Made by a program: the position numbers and the translations under genes
Shown: piece by piece, positions 23,033 through 32,315 of the stretch
Position numbering within the stretch: position 1 is the first letter of the stretch
How the letters are laid out: the number at the start of each line of letters is the position of its first letter
Assembly: GCF_050487225.1 (NCBI RefSeq)
Contig: NZ_JBKQGY010000001.1
Coordinates: forward strand, 1,054,001 to 1,118,000
Reading direction: 5' to 3'
Length of the DNA: 64,000 nucleotides
Source of the DNA: Paenalcaligenes sp050487225
GTDB lineage: Bacteria; Pseudomonadota; Gammaproteobacteria; Burkholderiales; Burkholderiaceae_B
The notes under the pieces: generated by a model
The model's input: only the letters and a program-made list of their open reading frames with translations
Database searches by the model: none
Told to the model about the DNA's origin: nothing

Positions 23033-24412
23033 ATGGCGACGCAACACAAGCAGTTATACGAGAAAATTCACCAGACCTTGGCCTACCAAATCAAGTCCGG
23101 ACTCTATAAGGACAACGAGAAACTTCCCTCTATTCGAATACTGGCTGAACAGTACTCTGTCTCTAAGAACACCATCATCACCGTATTGGAAAAACTGGTG
23201 GATGATGGGCTGATTCACTCGCGTTCTCGATCTGGTTTTTTCATCACCGAACAGCTCTCAGAAAGCACGGCGCATTTCGCTACCATCGATATTGATGACA
23301 TAGACGAGCTATGGCTCATGCGCCGTCAGCTAGAGAATTTTGGTGACGTCTTGCACGTGGGGGATGGCTATCCCAGCAAAGAGTGGTTTAGGGATTTACC
23401 CCTAAACCGTTTGTTGCAAAGCGCACTACAAGAAGAAAACGAAAAGCTGCTGCGCTACGGCAATAAGTACGGTTTTCTACCCTTGCGTGAGAAGTTAGCG
23501 AAAACGCTGGGCACGCTAAAGATGAGCCTCACCCCTGACAATATTCTGCTGAATAACGGGGTAAATGATGCGATTGACCTGATCATCCGCTTCTTTGTAC
23601 GTAGCAATACACCCGTGCTGGTGGACTCCCCCGTGTATTACCCACTGCTCAAGAAGCTGCAGTTGGCGCACTGCAAAATCATCGATATCCCACGCTTGGC
23701 CGATGGGCCAGATTGCCAAGTCTTAGAAGAACGCTTGCGACAGCACCCCAAAGCCATGTTCTTCACGCAAAGTATTGCGCACAACCCTACCGGCACTCAC
23801 ATCAGCGACGAGAAGCTACAGCGCATTAATGCGCTCTGCGCTCAGTACAACTGCTTGCTGATTGAGAACGACATATTTTCTGCCTATACCCAAAGTAAGC
23901 GCCGTTTATGCTCGGGCAGTGATTTCAGCCACCATTTGTATGTGGGCGGGTTTTCTAAGATCATTAGCCCCTCTATTCGGGTTGGCTTTATCGTGGGTAA
24001 TCACGAGCTCATTAATAGGCTGGCAGACTTCAAGGCCATCATCCATATTAATAGCTCTGAATACTCTGAGCGTTTTATTCATAGGATTCTGGCCAGCAAA
24101 TCGTACCCTCAACATTTGCGCCACTTCACAAAACAGTTGAGTACCGTCTGCCAAAAAAGCCGTGATCATATCGAGGCATTAGGCGGCGAGATTTTCCACT
24201 ACTCGGATAACAGCTTGTATTTTTGGGTGCGTTTTCCCGGTTTACGCTTTGATAAAAAGACCATACGTAAGGGCATGGAAAAGAAAATCATTTTCGCGCC
24301 AGGGTACTTCTTTAGCCAAAATGGGGCTCAGTTTAGAGACTGGACACGCATCAACAACCACATTGCGGCCAACCCTCAATTCTTACAGGCCATGAAAAAC
24401 TTACTGTCCTAA
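23033..24412 (+). CDS. MocR-type (GntR DNA-binding plus aminotransferase fold) regulator
   Basis: 459 aa. The N-terminal GntR winged helix (KQLYEKIHQTLAYQIKSGLY, KLPSIRILAEQYSVSKNTII, VLEKLVDDGLIHSRSRSGFF) is joined to a class I aminotransferase-like domain from about residue 110. LRYGNKYGFLPLREKLA, FFTQSIAHNPTGTHIS and the PLP lysine in YVGGFSKIISPSIRVG are visible. MocR proteins use PLP or amino-acid adducts as signals. It is divergent from mvaA across 108 bp, suggesting it switches on the mevalonate operon, though its cofactor link to mevalonate is not obvious. The stop overlaps the convergent DUF445 gene by 4 bp. Confidence 0.9.
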   Translation: MATQHKQLYEKIHQTLAYQIKSGLYKDNEKLPSIRILAEQYSVSKNTIITVLEKLVDDGLIHSRSRSGFFITEQLSESTAHFATIDIDDIDELWLMRRQLENFGDVLHVGDGYPSKEWFRDLPLNRLLQSALQEENEKLLRYGNKYGFLPLREKLAKTLGTLKMSLTPDNILLNNGVNDAIDLIIRFFVRSNTPVLVDSPVYYPLLKKLQLAHCKIIDIPRLADGPDCQVLEERLRQHPKAMFFTQSIAHNPTGTHISDEKLQRINALCAQYNCLLIENDIFSAYTQSKRRLCSGSDFSHHLYVGGFSKIISPSIRVGFIVGNHELINRLADFKAIIHINSSEYSERFIHRILASKSYPQHLRHFTKQLSTVCQKSRDHIEALGGEIFHYSDNSLYFWVRFPGLRFDKKTIRKGMEKKIIFAPGYFFSQNGAQFRDWTRINNHIAANPQFLQAMKNLLS

Positions 24413-25701
24413 CCAGAGAACGCCGTCCACCACAGCACCAAGGCATGCAACAGTAAACCAATCACACCACCGACTAAGGTGCCACTAAAGCGTATGTATT
24501 GCAGGTCGCTACCTACGCTTAACTCTAGTTCGCGCACTAGATGTTTTTCATCCCAATTACGCACAGTGCGGGTAATGTGTTCGGTGACACCAGTGCGCAA
24601 GCTTCCCGCCATGCTGGCCGCGCTTTCCAGTAAATGCTGGTTCAAGGCATCACGCAAGGCGTCATCTGCTTGCAAACGCTGCCCTAACCCTTGAAATAGC
24701 GTTTCCAAATGCTGCGAAATAGTAGATTGCTCGCTAGACAGATCATCTTTCAGCAACTGCATAATGTCGCGCCACACGCTGTCCAAATACGCTTGTACGT
24801 GTTGATGCTCTAGTATTTGCTGCTTGATGTTATCTATCTGGCGGATGAGATCGGGGTCGCTACCCAAACGCTCTATATATTCCCCCACCCATGCCTCGTA
24901 ATCACGACGCAGTGGATGATCTGGCTCTTGCAGCACATCTTGTAGCTCCGTGACCAACGCAGCGGCTAAACGCTCAGAGAGTTTCTTGGAAATATCCTCT
25001 ACCGAGCTCACCACATCTACCATTTTGAGTAGCTTGGGCCATTCACGCTCGGCATGTCGGGTCATCATTTTTGCGATGCGCAGTTTGACATCGCTACTGT
25101 CCAGATAACCGCCCAATTGTCGCAAGCTTTCGTCCAGCAGCACTTGATGGCGACCGTCTTTGGTTAAAAGGCTCAGCACCTCGTGCGCTGTGCCAGCCAT
25201 GTTCCAATTTGCCAGACGTGACCGTAGTGCATCCAGCAAGGCGGCTTTCACCGCACGCTCGTCCAACAGATCCAAAGCGGGTAATAAACTTTGCCGCGTC
25301 CAACGGCTTAAGCGCTGTGCTTGCTCAGGTTGGCTTAGCCACTGCCCTATGCGCATCGCCGGGTCTAATGCTTTAAGCCTATCTAATAATTGTTGTGGAT
25401 CTAAAAAATGATCACGTACAAAGACTGCCAAGCTTTGGCCTAGGTTGTCTTTTTTACGTGGGATGATTGCAGTGTGGGGAAAGGGAATACCTAAAGGATG
25501 TTTAAACAAAGCCACCACTGCGAACCAGTCCGCCAGTGCACCCACGGTAGCGGCCTCACAGAAGGCCCGCACCCACGCCCAAATGCCCTGCCCGCCCATA
25601 TGATGACTGAGTATGAAGCCCGATAACGTACTGGCCAATAACGCCAATGCGATGACTTTCATACGTCGTAACTGCTGTACTTCTCTAGCCTGTTTACTCA
25701 C
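24409..25701 (-). CDS. DUF445-family membrane protein (YjiN-like)
   Basis: 430 aa. The N-terminal helix (MKVIALALLASTLSGFILSH) and WAWVRAFCEAATVGALADWF then AVVALFKHPLGIPFPHTAII with PRKKDNLGQSLAVFVRDHF are the DUF445 signature (GAxADWFAVxALFRxPLG.PHTAIIPxxKxxIG). A long helical soluble middle follows, and a C-terminal TM (IRFSGTLVGGVIGLLLHALV). The function of the family is not established. Convergent with the MocR gene, with overlapping stop codons. Confidence 0.9.
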   Translation of the reverse strand: MSKQAREVQQLRRMKVIALALLASTLSGFILSHHMGGQGIWAWVRAFCEAATVGALADWFAVVALFKHPLGIPFPHTAIIPRKKDNLGQSLAVFVRDHFLDPQQLLDRLKALDPAMRIGQWLSQPEQAQRLSRWTRQSLLPALDLLDERAVKAALLDALRSRLANWNMAGTAHEVLSLLTKDGRHQVLLDESLRQLGGYLDSSDVKLRIAKMMTRHAEREWPKLLKMVDVVSSVEDISKKLSERLAAALVTELQDVLQEPDHPLRRDYEAWVGEYIERLGSDPDLIRQIDNIKQQILEHQHVQAYLDSVWRDIMQLLKDDLSSEQSTISQHLETLFQGLGQRLQADDALRDALNQHLLESAASMAGSLRTGVTEHITRTVRNWDEKHLVRELELSVGSDLQYIRFSGTLVGGVIGLLLHALVLWWTAFSG

Positions 25702-25797
25702 GCTAGCACTCCCTGCTGTACTTCACAGCAGTCATACTACCACTACCTTTGTCACGGTAAAACCGTGTAATTCCCCCTTGTAGTGCATTGCTGCAAC

Positions 25798-25839
25798 CCC
25801 AAAAAAACAGCGGTGCAACTGATTGGCTGCAACGCTGTT
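25798..25839 (-). terminator. Intrinsic terminator
   Basis: On the minus strand AACAGCG.TGCA...TGCA.CGCTGTT followed by TTTTT, 18 bp after the stop of the acetyltransferase gene at 25857. Confidence 0.75.
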
Positions 25840-25856
25840 CTCTATCCGGTTAACGC

Positions 25857-26318
25857 TTACTTTGCGAGATTTTCGTTCACTACCACATAGCGTACAAACC
25901 CACTGTGCGGTGTGTATTTGTCGTATAGCCCTCTGGCGCGGTAGTTAGTTTCTTTGGTCAACCAATACAGACGCGCCCAACCTTGTTCGGTCATCTGCTC
26001 TTTTAACCAATCCAACATCGCTTCGCCTGTACCGTTCGCGCGCACATCAGGCTTCACAAACATGTCTTGCAAGTAGCAAATAGGCTCTATAGCCCAGGTG
26101 CTGTCATGCAAGATGTAATTGGCCATTCCTATCACCCCTTCTTTTGCACTGTCTGCCACAATGCACTGTACAGGGCTGTTTTCATCCATGATGCGCAACC
26201 ATGTATGCTGCGTTACCTCATCACTGATGTTGTTCTGATAAAAATCATGGTAGCCAGCCCATAATTGGCGCCAAGCGGGGTAATCCTCGCTGGTAATTCT
26301 GCGTATATGCAATGACAT
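25857..26318 (-). CDS. GNAT-family N-acetyltransferase
   Basis: 153 aa. The start SLHIRRITSEDYPAWRQLWA and the acetyl-CoA loop DMFVKPDVRANGTGEAMLDW (about residues 86-105) are visible, and the end RLYWLTKETNYRARGLYDKY matches a common GNAT subgroup whose members end LYW.T...N..A..LYD. Possibly transcribed with the phn operon, since it follows phnP by only 33 bp on the same strand. E. coli phnO is also a GNAT in its phn operon, but similarity to PhnO itself is not evident. Substrate unknown. Confidence 0.85.
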   Translation of the reverse strand: MSLHIRRITSEDYPAWRQLWAGYHDFYQNNISDEVTQHTWLRIMDENSPVQCIVADSAKEGVIGMANYILHDSTWAIEPICYLQDMFVKPDVRANGTGEAMLDWLKEQMTEQGWARLYWLTKETNYRARGLYDKYTPHSGFVRYVVVNENLAK

Positions 26319-26351
26319 AAAGTGTGCCCAATAAGAACAGTGAAAAAGGTG

Positions 26352-27107
26352 TTACACCGCAATCATACCGTTATCTTTTGCCAGCAAAATACTGTCGCTT
26401 AAGGTTTCAGGGTTTTCCATCAACCATGTATCTACTTTATGGCTGATATGGGTGAGCACTAGGTGCTTTACAGTCAGTTGCTGACCGATGGCTAGCGCCA
26501 TATTCAGGTCATTATGATTACGTGGTGGCGTGTCTTGCGGCGGGTGTGAGCAATCCACAATACAGTAGTCCAACGCTACGGTTTGCAGATACGCCAAGCT
26601 CTCGGGCGGCAGCCCCACGGTATCGGTCAAATAGGCGATATGTTTGCCTTCATGGCTAAACACATAACCCAAACAAGGCTTGGAGTGCTGCAACGGAATA
26701 GCTGTTACTTGCATAGCCCCCAATTGGCGTTGCTCAAATGCCGACCACGTTGCTGAAAAATCCAAAATACCCGAGTGTTTAAACAGATCGGCAAAGCCTT
26801 TTTCGTCCTCTGGACCATACACTGGGATGCGGCAATTCACGCCCCACCGCAAATGCAAAAGGCCTTGAGCGTGGTCTGCATGGTAATGCGTTTGCAAAAT
26901 GCCGTTTAGGCTACCGGGAGGAAACAGCTCGGTAAGGTCCATGCGGCCAGAATCTATCAGCCAGCGTTGGTCACCACACTCTATGACCGCGCTGCACGGA
27001 CGCCTATACCAACTGGGGTCTTGCTGCGCACGCGTACATGCGAGGCAATCACAGTTATAGACTGGCACCTGAGCCGAGTCTCCCGTACCTAAAAACCGCA
27101 ACTTCAT
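26352..27107 (-). CDS. phnP: 5-phospho-alpha-D-ribosyl 1,2-cyclic phosphate phosphodiesterase
   Basis: 251 aa metallo-beta-lactamase-fold enzyme that opens the cyclic phosphate left after C-P cleavage. CDCLACTRA is the PhnP-specific cysteine zinc site, LQTHYHADHAQGLLHLRWG the di-metal motif (about residues 72-90), TDTVG and DCSHPPQD further ligands, and THISHKVD the C-terminal His. The ATG overlaps the phnN stop (ATGA), so translation is coupled. Last phn gene of the operon. Confidence 0.93.
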   Translation of the reverse strand: MKLRFLGTGDSAQVPVYNCDCLACTRAQQDPSWYRRPCSAVIECGDQRWLIDSGRMDLTELFPPGSLNGILQTHYHADHAQGLLHLRWGVNCRIPVYGPEDEKGFADLFKHSGILDFSATWSAFEQRQLGAMQVTAIPLQHSKPCLGYVFSHEGKHIAYLTDTVGLPPESLAYLQTVALDYCIVDCSHPPQDTPPRNHNDLNMALAIGQQLTVKHLVLTHISHKVDTWLMENPETLSDSILLAKDNGMIAV

Positions 27108-27700
27108 CCCACTTTCCTCATCACACTTTGCTTATGCCATTGCTGTAACTGTACTCGCAAATTGGCGACGGTTTGATCCAACGCCTGCGAGTTGTCTAAC
27201 ATATACACATTATGTGAGGTGTCAGCGCCTAAGCGGTGACGAAACTGCTGTTCTATGTGCTGATTACGCTGCACACGCAACGTTATAGCGTCTAGCGCTT
27301 CTCTACCCCGCTGCTGCAAGCGTTGCAGTAGCAGTTCAGGGGCGACAGTTAACCACACCAACGAGGCGTGGGCATAACGTTGTTTCACCTGTTCCCAATG
27401 CTCTCTGGAACCGTTCACCAACACCAACCTACCGGCCTGCAAATGCTGATCTAACTCGGTGCGTATACCGTAAATCAGACCATGAGCCTCCCAGCTCAAC
27501 GCAAACGCACCTTGCCGTTGCTGCTGGCGGAACACCTCGTGAGTGAGGTATTCCGCATAGGCATTGGCAGGTGTTTCCTCGCGCGTTACCGCACGCTTCA
27601 TGATGACCCAGTCTGGTGGTAAATCAGCCGCCAATGCTGCCAGCACACTGTCTTTACCACTACCAGACGGCCCAACCATGTAGACCAATTTTCCTTGCAT
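27104..27700 (-). CDS. phnN: Ribose 1,5-bisphosphate phosphokinase
   Basis: 198 aa guanylate-kinase-like enzyme making PRPP from ribose 1,5-bisphosphate. Walker A VGPSGSGKDSVLAALA (residues 9-24), the MKRAVTREETPA and FALSWEAHGLIYGI motifs, and LVNGSREHWEQVKQRYAHAS are typical. Its ATG shares an A with the phnM stop (TAATG). It completes recovery of the ribosyl moiety after PhnP. Confidence 0.94.
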   Translation of the reverse strand: MQGKLVYMVGPSGSGKDSVLAALAADLPPDWVIMKRAVTREETPANAYAEYLTHEVFRQQQRQGAFALSWEAHGLIYGIRTELDQHLQAGRLVLVNGSREHWEQVKQRYAHASLVWLTVAPELLLQRLQQRGREALDAITLRVQRNQHIEQQFRHRLGADTSHNVYMLDNSQALDQTVANLRVQLQQWHKQSVMRKVG

Positions 27701-28845
27701 TAGTACACCCTCTGCCCTTGGCTAAATACTTGCTTCACGATGAACTGCTTGCCTAAGTCTTTGACTTGTATCAGGTCAGCCCGTTTACCTACCGCTATCT
27801 CGCCACGGTCATGCAATCCCACGGCAGTGGCCGGTGCCAAGCTGACGGTAGAAACCGCACGCGGCAAGCTGTAGCCCTGCTCCATTGTCGCTAGCCCATG
27901 CACAGCTTGTAGCAAGCTTGAGGGGTAGTAGTCGCTGGACAAAATATCCAATACACCGTGGCGCGCTAACTCAGCCGCCGCAATATTGCCCGAGTGTGAA
28001 CCGCCGCGCACAATGTTTGGCGCCCCCATTAATACATTCAGCCCCAGCTTGTGGCTAAGATCAGCCGCTTCGCGCGTAGTGGGAAACTCAGCGATGGTCA
28101 TCCCTGCCGCTGCCGACTCATTGACGTGATCGGTAGTGGCATCATCGTGGCTGGCCAAGGCGATGCCTTTGGTCTGGCACAACCCCACAATAGACTTTCT
28201 AAAACCTTCGCTGTACTTAGCCGCATTGGTGGTTTGTCTATAGATGAAGGCTTCCATTTCTTCATCGCTCAGATGGTATTTACCTTGGTAATACTCACGG
28301 TATTTTTCTATCTTCACAAACTGGCGCTGGCCTGGGGTGTGATCCATCACTGACACCAGTTTTACCAGCTCGTGATCCACCAGTTGTTCAAACATTTGCA
28401 AGGTCAACTCGTGACTCACTTCACAGCGTAAATGCAAAAGGTGATCCGCACGTGTCAGGCCCTCGCGCACGCCCTGACCAATGGCATCTACCATCTTGGG
28501 TAACTGCGCCAAGCGTGTTTGTTTAGGGCTCACATCGCCAATAGACAAGGCATCGAACACCGTTGTGATGCCTGAGCTTACCAACTGGGCATCGTGTGCC
28601 AACACGGCGGCGCTGGACGGCCAATCCACACCAGGGCGTGGGTTCATGTAGCGCTCTAGGTTATCGGTATGCAGCTCGATAAAACCTGGCATCAGGTAAT
28701 CACCCTGCATGTCTTGCGCCGCAGGCGACTGGCTTGGTGTAGAGGAAATATCGCGTATACGACCGTTTTCTAGCACGACGCAGCCACGTACTACTTCATC
28801 TGCTAAAACGATTTGGGCATTATTCAGTATCTGTTCATGCAACAT
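27700..28845 (-). CDS. phnM: Alpha-D-ribose 1-methylphosphonate 5-triphosphate diphosphatase
   Basis: 381 aa amidohydrolase, start MLHEQILNNAQIVLADEVV at 28845 with CAGGAG before it. Metal/substrate motifs: GDYLMPGFIELHTDNLERYM then NPRPGVDWPSSA, the VMDHTPGQRQFVK block, GIALASHDDATTDHV and SSDYYPSSLL near the C-terminus. It removes pyrophosphate from the nucleotide-like intermediate. The start overlaps the phnL end by 11 bp, so translation is coupled. Confidence 0.95.
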   Translation of the reverse strand: MLHEQILNNAQIVLADEVVRGCVVLENGRIRDISSTPSQSPAAQDMQGDYLMPGFIELHTDNLERYMNPRPGVDWPSSAAVLAHDAQLVSSGITTVFDALSIGDVSPKQTRLAQLPKMVDAIGQGVREGLTRADHLLHLRCEVSHELTLQMFEQLVDHELVKLVSVMDHTPGQRQFVKIEKYREYYQGKYHLSDEEMEAFIYRQTTNAAKYSEGFRKSIVGLCQTKGIALASHDDATTDHVNESAAAGMTIAEFPTTREAADLSHKLGLNVLMGAPNIVRGGSHSGNIAAAELARHGVLDILSSDYYPSSLLQAVHGLATMEQGYSLPRAVSTVSLAPATAVGLHDRGEIAVGKRADLIQVKDLGKQFIVKQVFSQGQRVY

Positions 28846-29539
28846 GGCTGGACTCCTGTACATTCAGTTCTACATAACGATCCATGACCGCTTCGCGAGC
28901 GATGGCATCGTGAAAGATTCCTACAATGGCCGAACCGGCCTGTTTGGCTTCATTAATGAGCGCCAACACCACCTGACGGTTTTTATCGTCCAAAGAGGCG
29001 GTTGGTTCATCCAACAGCAGCAAAGGCCAGAACACCATAAAACCGCGTGCAATATTGACGCGCTGCTGCTCTCCACCCGAGAAGGTTCCTGGGGCCAATG
29101 ACCACAGGCGTTGAGGAATATTCAAACGTGTTAACAGTTGCTCGGCACGGGCTTGCGCTTGCTCGGTAGGTTCACCACGTAACAAGGCCGGCTCCATCAC
29201 CACATCCAAGCACGACACACGTGGAATCACCCGCAAGAATTGACTCACATAACCAATGGTTTGTTTGCGTAATTGCATGATCAAACGAGGATCTGCTTGT
29301 ACCAGCTCCACTGTTTTATTCTGGTGATGCACCGCGATGCTGCCGTGCTCTGCTTGGTAGTTACCGTAAAGCGTGCGCATCAATGTGGATTTACCAGCAC
29401 CGGACTGGCCAGCTAATACCACACACTCACCCGGCTGCACGGCAAAGCTCACATCATGCAAAACGTGCAGCACTACGCCTTGCTGTTGGTGCAAAGTGAA
29501 CTGTTTAGACAAATGACTAACTTCAAGAATGGGACTCAC
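28835..29539 (-). CDS. phnL: C-P lyase subunit PhnL (ABC-type ATPase)
   Basis: 234 aa. Walker A GQSGAGKSTLMRTLYGNY, signature FSGGEQQRVNIARGF, Walker B LLLLDEPTASLDD. PhnL associates with the PhnGHIJK core during formation of ribose 1-phosphonate 5-triphosphate. N-terminus MSPILEVSHLSKQFTLHQQQ is usual. Separated from phnK by 9 bp. Confidence 0.94.
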   Translation of the reverse strand: MSPILEVSHLSKQFTLHQQQGVVLHVLHDVSFAVQPGECVVLAGQSGAGKSTLMRTLYGNYQAEHGSIAVHHQNKTVELVQADPRLIMQLRKQTIGYVSQFLRVIPRVSCLDVVMEPALLRGEPTEQAQARAEQLLTRLNIPQRLWSLAPGTFSGGEQQRVNIARGFMVFWPLLLLDEPTASLDDKNRQVVLALINEAKQAGSAIVGIFHDAIAREAVMDRYVELNVQESSHVA

Positions 29540-29548
29540 AACTGGCTC

Positions 29549-30343
29549 CTAGGGCTGCAGAACAGAAGACACCAACAACTGGCTATAGGGGTGTTGTGGA
29601 TCGTCCAGAATTTGATCGGTCAAACCACTTTCCACCACATGCGAGCGTCGCATCACCAACAATCTGTCTGCCAACAAACGGGCTACCGCTAAATCATGCG
29701 TGACAATTACTACCGCCAAATTAAGCTCACGCACTAAACGTCGTAGCATGTCCAATAAACGCGCTTGCACAGACACGTCCAAACCACCCGTTGGTTCATC
29801 CATAAACACCAAACGCGGGCCAGACACTAGGTTTCGCGCAATCTGCAAACGTTGCTGCATACCGCCGGAAAAGGTGCGCGGTAAATCATCAATACGCGAA
29901 CCATCAATTTCTACGTTTTGCAGCCATTCCAAAGCGCGAGCACGCAACTCGCTGTAGTTGCGTACGCCTTGAGCCATCAGGCGTTCACCAATGTTGGCAC
30001 CCGCCGATACACTCATGCGCAAACCATCGCGTGGATTCTGCTCTACAAAGCCCCATTGCGTACGCAGCAAAGTGCGACGCTCAGCTTCGGTACTGTCGTA
30101 CAAGCTTTGTTGTGTGCCTTCAGGTGTAGAAAACAACACTTGACCATCGGTAGGCGCACAACGACCCGACAACACGCTTAACAGCGTGGATTTACCGGAA
30201 CCCGACTCCCCCACAATGCCCAACACTTCGCCGGGGAATAAATCGAAGGATACGTTTTGGCAGCCTTTTTCATGCCCAAACAATCGTGATACTTGACGTG
30301 CCTGTAACAGTGGCACTGCCTCATTGTTTTGCAACCTTGTCAT
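29549..30343 (-). CDS. phnK: C-P lyase subunit PhnK (ABC-type ATPase)
   Basis: 264 aa starting MTRLQNNEAVPLLQARQVSR at 30343, where ATGA overlaps the phnJ stop; a longer frame into phnJ is not used. Walker A GESGSGKSTLLSVLSG, signature FSGGMQQRLQIARNL, Walker B RLVFMDEPTGGLDVSVQARL and the H-loop VVIVTHDLAVAR are present. PhnK docks on PhnJ in the core complex and its ATP cycle opens the active site. Confidence 0.95.
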   Translation of the reverse strand: MTRLQNNEAVPLLQARQVSRLFGHEKGCQNVSFDLFPGEVLGIVGESGSGKSTLLSVLSGRCAPTDGQVLFSTPEGTQQSLYDSTEAERRTLLRTQWGFVEQNPRDGLRMSVSAGANIGERLMAQGVRNYSELRARALEWLQNVEIDGSRIDDLPRTFSGGMQQRLQIARNLVSGPRLVFMDEPTGGLDVSVQARLLDMLRRLVRELNLAVVIVTHDLAVARLLADRLLVMRRSHVVESGLTDQILDDPQHPYSQLLVSSVLQP

Positions 30344-31218
30344 ACCTGCTGCTCCTGCTCTGCCACACGCTGGGCACAATAATCCGTATCGGAACACACC
30401 AGTTCACGTGTGCCGTTGTCATCCACAATAATTTCGTCCAAGTAAGAGTCGTGGCTACCGCAAATCACGCAGCCGCCATCCCACGTGGGCAAACTAAAGG
30501 GGTGATCTTCAAAATCTAAACTTTGCACATCGGTGTACGGCGGCAAGGCATAAATACGTTTTTCACGTCCTGCACCAAACAGCATCAATGCGGGGCTTTG
30601 GTTCAGTCTGGGGTTATCGAACTTAGGGATAGGAGATGGGTCCATCACATAACGGTCATCCACCAGTACCGGGTAGGCATAGGCCGTTGCAATGTGGCCG
30701 TAGGTTGCAATGTCTTCGTACAACTTCACGTGCATCACACCGTAGTCGTTCAGTGCGTGCATGGTTTTGGTTTCTGTTTCTGAAGGCTCAATAAAACGTA
30801 ACGGCTCAGGGATAGGCACCTGAAACACCATGATCTGCCCAGAGGTCAGCGCGTATTCAGGGATACGGTGACGCGTCTGAATAATGGTGGCGGCTTGCGT
30901 TTGTTCGGTCGTGCTCACCCCCGCCGTCGCCGCAAAGAAGCGACGAATAGATACGGCGTTAGTGGTATCGTCGGCCCCTTGGTCAATCACTTTAAGCACA
31001 TCGTCTTGACCCAAAATAGCAGCCGTTACCTGAATCCCCCCTGTACCCCAACCGTATGGCAGCGGCATTTCACGCCCCCCAAACGGGACCTGATAACCAG
31101 GGATAGCAATCGCTTTCAACAGCGCGCGACGAATCATGCGCTTGCTTTGTTCGTCTAGGTACGCAAAGTTATAGCCTTCGCTTTGTGCCACCATGTCTTG
31201 AGAAGTTAATGCATTCAT
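30340..31218 (-). CDS. phnJ: Alpha-D-ribose 1-methylphosphonate 5-phosphate C-P lyase
   Basis: 292 aa, the radical-SAM enzyme that breaks the C-P bond. The C-terminal cysteine cluster GGCVICGSHDS...ELVCSDTDYC follows the known PhnJ spacing C-x2-C-x21-C-x5-C; three of these bind the 4Fe-4S cluster and the last acts in radical chemistry. The N-terminal YAYL-like NFAYLDEQSKRMIRRALLKA and the GGREMPLPYGWGTGGIQVTA glycine region (radical Gly) are conserved. Overlaps phnI and phnK by ATGA. Confidence 0.97.
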   Translation of the reverse strand: MNALTSQDMVAQSEGYNFAYLDEQSKRMIRRALLKAIAIPGYQVPFGGREMPLPYGWGTGGIQVTAAILGQDDVLKVIDQGADDTTNAVSIRRFFAATAGVSTTEQTQAATIIQTRHRIPEYALTSGQIMVFQVPIPEPLRFIEPSETETKTMHALNDYGVMHVKLYEDIATYGHIATAYAYPVLVDDRYVMDPSPIPKFDNPRLNQSPALMLFGAGREKRIYALPPYTDVQSLDFEDHPFSLPTWDGGCVICGSHDSYLDEIIVDDNGTRELVCSDTDYCAQRVAEQEQQV

Positions 31219-32312
31219 GCTTCTTGCTCCTGCTTTGCCACGCCCGAAGCATCGGGTTTGTGCATTTTGCGAATCAATTCCAACTCGGATTGGAAATCTA
31301 CGTAGTGCGGCAATTTCAGGTGAGCCACAAACCCTGCTGCTTCAACGTTATCGCTGTGCATCAGCACAAACTCTTCTTGTTGAGCGGGTGACAAGATTTC
31401 TTCGCCCAGCTCCTCACCACACAAGGCACGATCGACTAAGGCCATACTCATGGCTTTGCGTTCGTTGTAGCCAAAGGCCAAACCGTAGCCGCGCGTGAAT
31501 TGCGGTGCTTGCTCGGCCGTACCAATAAATTGGTTCACCATTTCGCATTCCGTCACTTCCACATCGCCCACACATACGGCAAAACCCAGTTCTTCAGGCT
31601 CAATCCATAGCTCTACTTCACCAATACGAATCTCGCCCGCAAAGGGGTGGTTGCGGCCATAACCGCGTTGTGTGGAGTACGCCAGCGCCATCATGAAGCC
31701 CTCATCACCACGGGCCAGCATTTGCAAACGCTGTTGACGATTACTGGGGAAATCCAGTGGCTCACGTGTCACGTCTGGCACACTGGCGGTGCTAGGTTGC
31801 TCGGTACGCATCAAGCCTTCTTGTTCCAGCCACGCCAATACACGAGGGCAATGCCCTACTTCTGCGGTGTTGTCCTCCGCTACCGCCGTAGTGGCAGAAC
31901 GTGTTTCGTCCAACAAAGAGAAATCCAACAAACGGTGGGTGTAATCAAAGGTAGGACCCAAGATTTGTCCGCCAGGCAGGTCTTTATAGGTAGCCGAAAT
32001 ACGGCGTTCAATCACCATGCCTGCGGTCTCTAGTGGCACGCTATTCATGAAACGTGGCAAGGTAGTGCGGTACGCACGCAGCAAGAAAATAGCTTCCAGC
32101 AAATCACCTGCGGCTTGCTTAATGGCCAATGCGGCCAACTGACGGTCGTACAGCGAGGCTTCTGTCATCACGCGCGATACCGCGAATGGCATCTGCTCTT
32201 GAATTTGGCGCACGCTCAGCTCAGGAATCGCCGTGTCACCACGACGCTTTTGTGCCAACAGACGGTGTGCATGATCAATGGCTTTCTCGCCACCTTTAAC
32301 TGCTACATACAT
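31215..32312 (-). CDS. phnI: C-P lyase core subunit PhnI (nucleosidase subunit)
   Basis: 365 aa, starting MYVAVKGGEKAIDHAHRLLA as in other PhnI. With PhnG, H and L it exchanges adenine of ATP for the phosphonate. The segments LSVRQIQEQMPFAVSRVMTE, AYRTTLPRFMNSVPLETAGM and the Cys/His-rich C-terminus (LMHSDNVEAAGFVAHLKLPH) agree with the family. It overlaps phnJ (TGA/ATG) and follows phnH by 3 bp. Confidence 0.96.
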   Translation of the reverse strand: MYVAVKGGEKAIDHAHRLLAQKRRGDTAIPELSVRQIQEQMPFAVSRVMTEASLYDRQLAALAIKQAAGDLLEAIFLLRAYRTTLPRFMNSVPLETAGMVIERRISATYKDLPGGQILGPTFDYTHRLLDFSLLDETRSATTAVAEDNTAEVGHCPRVLAWLEQEGLMRTEQPSTASVPDVTREPLDFPSNRQQRLQMLARGDEGFMMALAYSTQRGYGRNHPFAGEIRIGEVELWIEPEELGFAVCVGDVEVTECEMVNQFIGTAEQAPQFTRGYGLAFGYNERKAMSMALVDRALCGEELGEEILSPAQQEEFVLMHSDNVEAAGFVAHLKLPHYVDFQSELELIRKMHKPDASGVAKQEQEA

Positions 32313-32315
32313 GAC

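Noticed and set aside
25857..26318. PhnO (aminoalkylphosphonate acetyltransferase) for the GNAT after phnP
   Set aside because: Position is suggestive, but the sequence lacks recognisable PhnO features and looks like a general GNAT; kept as an unassigned acetyltransferase.
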